A DNA stretch of 64,000 bases, from NCBI GenBank assembly GCA_016584305.1, contig JACEEZ010004786.1, positions 117,541 through 181,540 of the forward strand. Direction: 5' to 3'. Origin of the DNA: Chionoecetes opilio (lineage: Eukaryota > Arthropoda > Malacostraca > Decapoda > Majidae). Position 1 is the stretch's first letter, and each line of letters begins with the position of its first letter. Under the pieces are notes generated by a model. The model worked only from the letters and a program-made list of their open reading frames with translations. It was not told the origin of the DNA and searched no databases. The position numbers and the translations under genes were made by a program. Below, piece by piece: positions 23,959 through 35,700 of this stretch.

Positions 23959-23992
23959 CACTGAGCTCTATGATAACATATAGAGCTCAGTG
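23959..23992. repeat. Perfect 13-bp inverted repeat upstream of ABCB7
   Basis: Arms CACTGAGCTCTAT and ATAGAGCTCAGTG are separated by 8 bp. The hairpin or palindrome lies 58 bp before the ABCB7 ATG. It could be a dimer binding site or chance; no factor is recognised. Confidence 0.6.
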
Positions 23993-24043
23993 TCTGATCT
24001 ACAGGACATTTTCAGATGTATTCTTTTAAAAGTCCCGCGAGTG

Positions 24044-24051
24044 TGACGTCA
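24044..24051 (+). promoter_or_regulatory. CRE octamer overlapping the ABCB7 start codon
   Basis: The perfect palindrome TGACGTCA ends on the A of the exon 1 ATG. This octamer is the CREB/ATF site and is common near transcription starts. If ABCB7 starts close to here the 5' UTR would be very short. Function is inferred from the motif alone. Confidence 0.4.
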
Positions 24052-27000
24052 TGAAGCAAAACATTGGACTCCTCCGCGCGGTGATGGCGACGGTGGTGGC
24101 GAGGGGCAGACACCGCTCCCACGGCTATCTGGCGACCACCTGTGCACTGAGAGGCCTTTACAGAACCCTCAGCTATCATGGCGTAAATAAGGAGATTGAG
24201 CACGCTGCCAGGCGGATCATTGCACCATCAGGCATCGCGGTACACAATAAGGTAGGTGTCGCGGCAATATGTTGGTTTGCAGTATTTATCATTGTTGCCT
24301 GTGCTTGGTGTGGCGTCAGGGGCATTAAGGGGTGTAGGTGTGTGGCGTGTGTAAGGTCAGGCCATGCGTCACAGCCATGGTGGCAACGTTTGTATGGTTA
24401 GAGTGGGCGGGTCTGGCATGGGAGTCTGGGATCAGCTGATGGATTGCGTCATCAGGCTGCGGGGAGGAGCCCTTTAACTCCCTGGGTGTCCTCATTATCC
24501 CGTCACGCTTTTATGGCCCGGCACTGGTTAGTTTTTATCGGGCCGATGACTCTGTGTGTGTGTGTGTGGTGAAAGTAAACCACATTGTTGAGACACCAGT
24601 AATTATAAGCCGGTGATGTGCCGAAACGGCGGGTAAATTTTCGTTATTGTCAAGTTGGTATGGGCCATGGGGCATTATTCCAGATGAACACCGAATTCAC
24701 TTTGGTGGACGAAACTATTTTTGGCTGGTGAGTTTTTATGCGTTTTGATTTTTGAATGAATCTGTTAACCGTTTCTGGCGCAATTATATTTTTTTTTTTT
24801 TTCTATTGTAGGTAAAGGTTTTTATGTTTTAAATTTTAGTTAGGTATAGGTTCAGTTAGGTTCCATTATTTTTTTTTTTGTCATTTTTGCAAAAAAAAAA
24901 AAATTGATATGCGACAGAAACGGTCAGCAGATTAATTCAAAACACATCAAAACTCGCCAGAAAAAATTGTTTTGTCTACCAAAGGAAGTTCGGTGTTCAT
25001 CTGGAAATTTACCGGCCATGGTCCACCCACCCCCGAAATTTACTTCCTTGTAAGAAATCAGAATACACTAACAGTCTGTTAAGAAATAATACCAATCAGG
25101 CCTAGCTCCTTTGATACTACTGTTCATGCATGACCTAAATAATATATAAGAAAGCATAACAAATTATCTTTCCTCGGTAAAGGGGTGTCTTATTTCGGTA
25201 TGTGTTTAGGTATATTTCGGTGTGTGTAGGTATATTTCGGTGTGTTTAGGTATATTTCGGTATGTGTGTAGGTATATTTCGGTGTGTAGGTATATTTCGG
25301 TGTGTTTAGGTATATTTCGGTATGTGTTTAGGTATATTTCGGTGTGTAGGTATATTTCGGTGTGTGTAGGTATATTTCGGTGTGTTTAGGTATATTTCGG
25401 TGTGTGTAGGTATATTTCGGTGTGTAGGTATATTTCGGTGTGTAGGTATATTTCGGTGTGTTTAGGTATATTTCGGTATGTGTTTAGGTATATTTCGGTG
25501 TGTAGGTATATTTCGGTGTGTGTAGGTATATTTCGGTGTGTTTAGGTATTTGGTGTAGTATTTCGGTGTGTTAGGTATATTTCGGTGTGTGTAGGTATAT
25601 GGTATTTCGGTATGGGGTTGTAGGTATATTTCGGTGTGTTGTTTGGTAGTTATTTCGGTGTGTGTTTGGTATATTTCGGTGTGTAGGTATATTTCGGTGT
25701 GTGGTGTAGGTATATTTCGGTGTGTGTTAGGTATATTTCGGTATGTGTTTAGGTATATTTCGGTGTGTGTAGGTATATTTCGGTGTGTGTTTAGGTATAT
25801 TTCGGTGTGTGTAGGTATATTTCGGTGTGTGTAGGTATATTTCGGTGTGTGTTTAGGTATATTTCGGTGTGTTTAGGTATATTTCGGTGTGTTTAGGTAT
25901 ATTTCGGTGTGTTTAGGTATATTTCGGTTGTGTTTAGGTATATTTCGTGTGTGTTTAGGTATATTCGTGTGTTAGGTATATTCGGTGTGTTTAGGTATAT
26001 TTCGGTGTGTTTAGGTATATTTCGGTGTGTTTAGGTATATTTCGGTGTGTTAGGTATATTTCGGTGTTGTAGTATTTCGGGTGTGTAGGATATTTCGGTG
26101 TGTTTAGGTATATTCGTGTGTGTTGGGTTTAGGTATATTTCGGTGTGTTTAGGTATATTTCGGTGTGTTTAGGTATTTATTTCGGTGTGTGTTTAGGTAT
26201 ATTTCGGTTGTGTTTAGGTATATTTCGGTGTGTTTAGGTATATTTCGGTGTGTTTAGGTATATTTCGGTGTGTTTAGGTATATTTCGGTGTTTAGGTATA
26301 TTTCGGATGTGTTTAGGTATATTTCGGTGTTGTGTGTTGAGGTATATTTCGGTATGTGTTTAGGTATATTTCGGTATGTGTTTAGGTATATTTCGGTGTG
26401 TTTAGGTATATTTCGGTGTGTGTTTAGGTATATTTCGGTGTGTGTTTAGGTATATTTCGGTGTGTTTAGGTATATTTCGGTATGTGTTTAGGTATATTTC
26501 GGTGTGTTTAGGTATATTTCGGTATGTGTTTAGGTATATTTCGGTGTGTGTTTAGGTATATTTCGGTATGTGTTTAGGTATATTTCGGTATGTGTTTAGG
26601 TATATTTCGGTATGTGTTTAGGTATATTTCGGTATGTGTTTAGGTATATTTCGGTATGTGTTTAGGTATATTTCGGTGTGTTTAGGTATATTTCGGTATG
26701 TGTTTAGGTATATTTCGGTATGTGCTTAGGTATATTTCGGTGTGTGCTTAGGTATATTTCGGTGTGTTTAGGTATATTTCAGTATGTGTTTAGGTATATT
26801 TCGGTGTGTTTAGGTATATTTCAGTATGTGTTTAGGTATATTTCGGTGTGTTTAGGTATATTTCAGTATGTGTTTAGGTATATTTCGGTGTGTTTAGGTA
26901 TATTTCGGTAGGTATATTTCGGTTGTGTTTAGGTATATTTCAGTTGTGTTTAGGTATATTTCGGTTGGTGTTTCAGGGTTAGTATTTCGGTGTGTTTAGG

Positions 27001-30000
27001 TATATTTCGTGTGTTTAGGTATATTTCAGTGTGTTTAGGTATATTTCGGTGTGTTTAGGTATATTTCGTGTGTTTAGGTATATTTCGTGTGTTTAGGTAT
27101 ATTTCGGTGTGTTTAGGTATATTCAGTTGTTTAGGTATATTTCGGTGTTTAGGTATATTTCAGTGTGTTTAGGTATATTTCGGTGTGTTTAGGTATATTT
27201 CGGTGTGTTTAGGTATATTTCGGTGTGTTTAGGTATATTTCAGTGTGTTTAGGTATATTTCAGTGTGTTTAGGTATATTTCGGTGTGTTTAGGTATATTT
27301 CAGTGTGTTTAGGTATATTTCGGTGTGTTTAGGTATATTTCGGTGTGTTTAGGTATATTTCGGTGTGTTTAGGTATATTTCGGTGTGTTTAGGTATATTT
27401 CAGTGTGTTTAGGTGTAGACCCTCCACAACGGGTCTTAGTAGTCTTTGTTGTAGAGGGTCTTTGCTGCTACCTATGATTATATTAGTACACCTGAAAGTA
27501 CTAAAAGAATGAACTAAAAGAATGCACTAATCTACTGAAAATATTTACTAAAAAAATGTACTAAAAAAGTACTAAAATAATGTACTAAAAAATATACAAA
27601 AATAATTTACTAAAAATTCACTAAAATAATGCAATACAATAATTTACTAAAATAATTTAATAAAAATATGTACTAAAAATATGTACTAAATGTACTAAAT
27701 AAATGTACTAAAATAATGTACAAAATAAATGTACTAAAAAATGTACTTCCTGGAGTTAACAATTTTTTTTTATCGGGGTGTGTCTACCTGAAAATCTACC
27801 AGTTTTGACAGCCTATTCTAAGTATCTGTGCACAGGACAGTATTGTCAACCTATTGTTTTCCTATAGCCCTAACTGCATGCACGAGCATTGGATAATTCT
27901 GATCCAGTCATGGCACTGTTTGCCCAATGCTTTTATTGCCATTGGTAATTTGACATTGAATTTATCGCAGCATTTGTTCAGAGAATGGTTTTCTGTAAGA
28001 GACTATTCCTTTCAGAGGATGGTGTTTATATGAGTCCGAGAAAGAGACCAATCCTACAGCTGCTCAGGGATGGCAGAGGCTTTGGGAGATGCTTCCTGTC
28101 GCTGTGGGAGAGCGTGGAGACACAGGAAGAGGCGGAGGCGGGCTAGAGAACAGGGTGACATCCCGGTGGTTGTTGATGCAGATTCAGTGTTTATTCGCCT
28201 CAACCAGTGGTTGAGAAAAGGCAGCAGAAAATTTTCCCATGCACAGCTGAAACCAGCTTTGTTTGCTGACACCGGCCGGGGTTTGATGGCGACGCGTGCA
28301 ATACATTCTGGGGAAGTGCTTGTCAGCATTCCTGAAGAAATGTTGATTACAACCAGCAAAGTAATAGAAGATTCTATTTTATTGGCAGCTTTGCAAAAAT
28401 CTGGCATCAAGTTCAGAGCCATGGATCTATTGGCTTTATTCCTGTTGTATCATAGATTCCTGGGGGAGAAGTCACAATGGAAAAGCTACTTAGAGAGCCT
28501 CCCCTCAGAGTACTGTGTTCCAGCATATTGCAGTCAGGAGGAGACAGATACCTTCCCAGAAATGTTTAAAGGTTTAAAGTTGAATCAAGATGAAGATGTG
28601 AGCCAGTGCTACTCAAGCATTCAAATTGCTGCATCAGCCAGTGAATACCTCCAGTCCTTGTTCTGCTCACTCTGTATTGAGCAAGTCCGTTGGAGTTGGT
28701 TCACTGTCAATACTCGAGCTGTCTACTGTAAGAATCAGAAGCCACCTCGGCTAGTCCTTGGCGATGACACTTGTGCCCTGGCGCCATACCTGGACCTGCT
28801 CAACCACACCCACACGCACAAGTGGAGGCAAACCTCAACCCTGCTAACGGCTGCTATGAGATACTTACCAAAGTCCCCTACAACCAGTATGAACAGGTTT
28901 TCATAAACTATGGTCCACATGATAACCTGAAGTTGTATGTAGAGTATGGGTTCATTTTACCACATAACCCTCATAACCATGTGCCAGTGACCCTATCAGA
29001 AGTGGTGTGTATAGTCAAGCTAAAGTTGGGAGAAGAGTACAGCAGTAACATGCACAGTAAGGTTCAGTTAATCCGATCCCAGGATTTAGATAAGAACCTA
29101 GGAGTGAGTACAGAGGGTCCCAGCTGGAGTCTGGAAGCAGCAGTCACCATCTGCCTCATGCCCTCACAACACTTAAGTCAAGGATGGCAGGTGGTGTGTG
29201 AAGATCTGATGGGTGTTGCTCACCGGGAGATGGTATTGAGTTGTCTCGGCTTCCTGATGCAACGGAAGATTCAGCAACTGGAGGCCTGTGTGCACGACAT
29301 GAGGGTCATTCAGAAATCCCCTGCAGCCTCTGTAGCTGAAGCCCTGGTGGAGCAGTGGTGCGCCACACTGCGGGGCGCCACGAGGCTGTACAGGGCTGGT
29401 GTTACTGATTGAAAGAACGGAAAGAAAGAAAGAAAGAAAAGAAAGGGTGATTTAAGAACTCCATGATAGGTAAAATTACGAAAATATTTGGTAAGGCTGC
29501 AAGAAGGAAGTGGTTCATTTTAAGTTGTTTTCAAAGGGTCAGAAACTGTGGAACAAGTTTGAAGGAACAGAGTGGAAGGTGAATGAGTTGAAGCATCTTG
29601 AAGGGAGATAGAAGAGAGGGTTTTATAAGGAAGGAAAGCAGTGGGATCCTTAGGGTGCATGATCAGAACCATTAGCATAGTACGTAGTAGGAAAGGCACT
29701 TTGTCTCAGCATGATAGCCCTAGCATTTAGGTATGCCAGTGAGACCTAGACAGAATGAAATTCAAAGATCAGGGATTTAAGCAGAAGAATCGAGTTATTT
29801 GAGAGATGCCTTTGGGTTAGCTGAATGGATGATGAAAGTGATGAAAATGTATAAAGTAGATGTAGTTAATGATTGGTGTACACTGTACACAGAAATGCAT
29901 TCAATGTGTTCTTAATTTTACATATATTTTACAAATATCAAAACTTGATATATCGTCAGAATGTGGATTCAGCCGATGTGTTGATACAGCGCTATTGTTA

Positions 30001-32730
30001 TTGTTGTTGTTGTTGTCACTGTGAGTCAGGGGCACACTGTGAACTGTTTGTTGATGGAACATGTGCTGCACCAGGCCCAACAGTGCTCTATTAATGTATT
30101 TGTGATTTGTTACATTGGAATAAGCATCTTTTAATATCTTTCGGCAATATCTTTTAAGATATTGCCTCGTTTTGTGTGACCCCCCATGAGCCTGAGGGGC
30201 TGTCACGTCACCTTCATTGTGCATAACAAGAAGGATGGGCACACCAGTGTTTAACTGCATCCAGGAGTTGCTTTTTTATCTGAAATGAGGACCGATGACG
30301 GCAATGAGGGCTGTCATACATTGCAATACAGTGCTGTACTGTAACATATTTTTGGTAATTTTATAATACATACTATAAACACTATTTATTAATAAATAAT
30401 ATTGTAATGCACCGTGTTTTAGTGAGCTTTGGTGTGCTATGGGGCCAGGGGCAGACATGAGTTTTTCAACCCTCGGTTAATCTGGACTTTTGGATAGGCC
30501 GAACAGGGTCCCCCAATTGGTCAGATTTATAGAGGATTTATTGTACTTATCACTTATTTTCCTTTCAACTGGTGCTAAAAAGGTTGAGATCACTAAATCT
30601 AGGGAAAGAACTACTAGATTAACTCTGTGGCAGAGTGTTACAAACATAACACTGTACCAGTACTGGACATATTCAGGGGTCGAAATAAATGTTTGCATGT
30701 TTGAAGAGATCTATTTATCCTAATGCAGCATCAATACACATACAGGTTGGGCTGAGCACCTCGCCATGGGGCAGGCATCCTGGACCCCTGGGTGGCAGGT
30801 ATCAGGCGGGAAGGCTCCACCAGAGGCTGGGGGTGCGGAACTGCTTCCACCCGGGTGCCTCGGCCTTGAGCCGCGACTATGGGGGAGTGTCATCCAGAGA
30901 CGTCACGGGCCGCGAAATGCTGCACGCTCTTGGCACTTACGTTTGGCCCAAAGTGAGTCTTGGTTTAGCATGTGAAGTACTGTATATGAAATATGAACAT
31001 TGATTACAATGGATAATTAAAGACTGATGCTGTTCATTCTTTTGTAAGTATCATTAAAAAATCATTTATCATCCAGCAACATTTTCCAGATGTCATTCTA
31101 TATAAAATTACCCACCATCTCCCACTGCTATATGAGTCAAAGAATGTCTGATGAAATCACAAAACAGAGACATAAAGGACACATTTCAGGAAAATTTGTT
31201 CCACCATGTCTTAAATATATACAGTACTGAGGAAGATTAGGATATTATTGACTTATAATCTTCACAAGGAAATCTAATAGTGAAAAAAAAAAAAAAGTGT
31301 TATTTTGATGTACGTATACTGTGTGTGTTCAGCGGAATTGTGTTGGTGTCCCCAGGGTAAGACCAGAGTGAAGGCGCGCGTGGCCACGGCGCTGGGGCTG
31401 CTGGTGGGGGCCAAGATCCTCAACGTGCAGGTGCCCTTCATCTTCAAGGACGCCATCAACTACCTCAATGAACACACCGGGGACGTCCTGGCACTCTCAG
31501 ACCCGGCCTCCACCGTCACCACCACCGCCTTCTCCCTCATGCTGGCCTGTGAGTCACTTTTGACTTATTGCTGTCACAGTATTTGTGATTTATTTTTCTT
31601 TGTGTTCCTACCATTTGTGCCACTGCTGTTTGTCTGTTACCCTTGTTTTTTTCCTTTCTTTTTTTCCGTCAATACAGTAATCTCTTATAAAGAGATTACT
31701 TATATTATACTATTATTATGATTGCTGAGATTATACTATTCCTTTAACCAATTTTCAGCTTGCATACTACTTTGGAAATCTAACTTCAAAAGCATAGACA
31801 AGCTTAAACCTTAAGTTCTCATTGAGAACTTAATACTTGAGTTCTCATCCTTTGTTTGATTGATTGATTTAATGCCAAAAAAAAGGGGAATGTGCCAGAC
31901 ATTTCCTTTGTTTGAGGCCTAACCTGTATATGTGTGTCTTCCCTCTCACCACCACACCACTAAAGCTGTCCCATTGACCTCCCAGTGTATCAACAGATGG
32001 CATTGCCCGTACAGGAGCGGCCGGCTTCAACGAGCTTCGCAACGCCGTGTTTGCCAAAGTCGCCCAAAACTCCATCCGTAAGATTGCCCAGAATGTGTTC
32101 CTACATCTGCACAACCTTGACCTGGGCTTCCACCTGAGCCGCCAGACCGGGGCGCTCTCCAAGGCCATCGACCGCGGCAGCCGTGGCATCAACTTTGTCA
32201 TGTCAGCGCTGGTGTTCAACGTAGTGCCAACCATCTTTGAAGTGAGCTTAGTGGCCGGCATCTTGGTGAGTCATACACAGCTCATGGTATTAATCCATTA
32301 CCTAATTAAACTCGAGAAAAGAGCGAGTAGTGACGATAAGATTAATAATTATTTGTTTAACATCTCAAAAAACTGACAAAAAAAAGAAATAAAAAGCCCA
32401 CTAGCTGCCATTCCTTAACCCTTCACGCCCAGATCTTTCCTTTGCTATCAGAAATTGTCTGTTGTTAGCCATAAAATTACGAAAAGTAACTGAATACAGT
32501 ATACCAAATTAGTTAGTCGACATGGCTACTAAACAGGTCATATCTATAAAATATTGCTTATATTCACTAAAAATTGTCTAATGGTGGCTAAATCACAATG
32601 GAAATTATGTTCTGGGTCTCAAGGGGTTAATGTACATGGTAATGGATATGAATATAACGGAAGTATCAGGTCTTGCACTTATTGATATTGCCCTCCATGT
32701 CATTTTTATTTATTTATTTATTTATTTATT

Positions 32731-32786
<56 letters not shown>

Positions 32787-35700
32787 CATCACAGGGATCT
32801 GGCCAAGGGCACAACAAAAATGGGTAAGTAAGAGAATAAAATAAAAACAAAGGGGTAGGCCAATTTAGTTCGTGAGGTGTCTTGTTACTCTTCTTTTGAA
32901 AAGATTTAAGTCATAGGAAAGTGGAAAAATAGAAACAGTTAGAGAGTTCCAGAGTTTACCAGTGAAAGGGATGAAAGAGTAAAGATACTGATTAACTCTT
33001 GCATTAGGAAGATGGACAGAATAGGGATAGGAATGAGTAGAAAGTCTTGTGCAGCGAGGCTGCGGGAGTGGGGGAGGCATGCAGTTAGCAAGTTCAGAAG
33101 AGCAGTGAGCATGAAAATAACGGTAGAAGAGAGCAAGAGAAGCAACATTGCGGCGGTGATTTAAAGATTGAAGACAGTCAGTCAGAGGAGAGGAGTTGAT
33201 GAGACGAAAAGCTTTTGACTCAACCCTGTTTAGGAGAGCTGTATGAGTGGATCCTTCCCAAACATGTGAGACATACTCCATACATGGGCGGATAAGGCCC
33301 CTGTAGAGAGCAAGCAATTGGGAGGGAGAAAAAATAGGACGCAGATGCCACAGCACACCTAACTTCTTAGAAGCTGTTTTAGCAAGAGATGAGATGTGAG
33401 ATTTCCAGTTCAGATTTTTAGTAAAGGATAGTCCTAGAATGTTCATTGTAGAAGAAGGAGACAGTTGAGTGTCATTGAAGAAGAGGGGATAGTTATCTGG
33501 TAGGTTTTGTCGAGTAGATAGGTGAAGAAATTGGGTTTTTGAGGCATTGAACAAAACAAGGTTTGCTTTGCCCCAATCAGAAATAATAGAAAGATCAGAA
33601 GTTAGGTGCTCGGTGGCATCTCTCCGTGAATCACTTAGTTCCTGTTGAGTTGGACGTCTAATAAACGACGTTGAAAAATGCAGGGTAGAATCATCAGCGT
33701 AGGAGTGGATAGGGCTTTGAGTTAGACTTAGAAGATCATTAATGAATAATAGAAAGAGAGTGGGTGATAGGACAGAACCCTGGGGAACACCACTATTGAT
33801 AGATTTAGGAGAAGAACAATGTCCGTCTACAGTAGCTTCAATAGAACGGTTTGAAAGGAAACTTAAAATGAAGGTACAGAGAGAAGGATAGAAACCGAAT
33901 GAGGGTTGTTTGGAAATTAAAGATTTGTGCCAGACTCATCAAAAGCTTTTGATATGTCAAGGGCAACAGCAAAAGTTTCACCGAAACCCCTAAAGGAGGA
34001 TGACCAAGATTCAGTTAGGAAAGCTAGAAGATCGCCAGTAGATCGCCCTTTACGGAAACCGTACTGACGATCAGATAAAAGATTGTGAGCAGATAGATGC
34101 TTAAGAATCTTCTTATTAAGTATAGATTCAAAAACTTTAGAAAGGCAGGAAGTCAAAGCTATAGGACGGTAGTTTGAAGGATTAGAACGGTCACCCTTCT
34201 TAGGAACAGGTTGGATGTGAGCAAACTTCCAGCAAGAAGGAAAGGTGGAAGTAGATAGACATAGACGGAAAAGTTTGACCAGGCAAGGTGCAAGCACAGA
34301 AGCACAGTTTTTGAGAACAATAGGAGGGACTCCGCCAGGACCGTAAGCCTTCCGAGGATCTAGGCCAGAAAGGGCAAAGAAATCAAAGATGCACTGTATC
34401 CGAGGCATATAAGACACAGGCATTGTAGGTGCACGTCCAGTAGTTAGTATTCAGAAGAATTTTTTATTTTTATTTATACATATAATATTTATTGAAATGC
34501 ATATGTGAAGTAAAAAAATAACTAAAACTTTATTTACTGCATCCCTCCCCCTTTGGTACCACTGATGTTTTTGACACTTTTTTACCCGTTACGTTCCTTA
34601 CATATTGTCAGTACACATGGAAGGAAAATAACAACCACTGATATGTGACAAATATACTTTAAAGATAGATAGAGGAAGCTTTATTTATACATTTTGACAA
34701 GGACAAAAGTCAGTTATGATACATTGTTTTGGTTAATTGATATATGTGTGTACATTTATGCTAAAAATTTAAAAAAAATGTATACCCCTACAACATCCAT
34801 TTCCTATAATAACTATGAATAATATTAATAAATCTAATAATAAGCCTCTGTGTTTCAGGCGTACAAGTGTGGGTGGGAGTTTGCGGGTGTGACGGTGGGC
34901 AGCATTGTGGCGTACTCTGCCTTCACCCTCGGGATCACCCAGTGGCGCACCAGGTTCAGGGTGGACATGAACAGGGCGGAGAACGAGGCCGGGAACAGGG
35001 CCGTCGACTCCCTCATCAATTACGAGACTGTGAAGGTTAGATGTGAGTGAGCGAGTAATGACTGCATACTGAAGGCTGGACTTAGGACAGGGAGGGGCTT
35101 GACTGTCTTGCATACGAGATTAGTGGCTCAGAAAATTAGCAAAGGTGGAATGTGTTTACTGGATTCATGGAGATGGAAGAAGGCATCTACTACACGCATA
35201 CATACACTCTTAGTCATCTCACTTTCTGCCATTCTTATAGGATTAGAAATATCAGAGAACTGCACATTTAAAGTTTGACATTGTAATGCAGATTTGTATC
35301 AGACAAAATATTGTCTCCGAATGATTCATGATCTTGGAAGGTGATGTTGGCATATGCTTTCTCGGGCTGGTGTGTTCTTCCCTGAAATATACCTATAATA
35401 TTCGGTTGCATATCATCTGCTACAGTACATCATTTGCTTGTTATCATAATACTTCCTTGGGTTTATTTTAGTAATAATGGCTGCTTACTACATGGATGCA
35501 AGAATATCAGGAGTTCCAGTGGTTGTTATCGTGTGTAATCTTTTTTCTTAATTTCAGTACTTCAACAATGAACAATTTGAGGCAAACCAGTATGACAAAT
35601 ACCTTAAGAAGTATGAGTTGGCCTCCCTGAAGACGTCCACCTCCCTGGCGCTGCTCAACTGGGGCCAGAACGTGATCTTCAGCACGGGCCTCTCGGTCAT

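Noticed and set aside
25191..27414. Possible CRISPR array
   Set aside because: The repeats are direct 20-bp units without spacers, in a eukaryotic intron.
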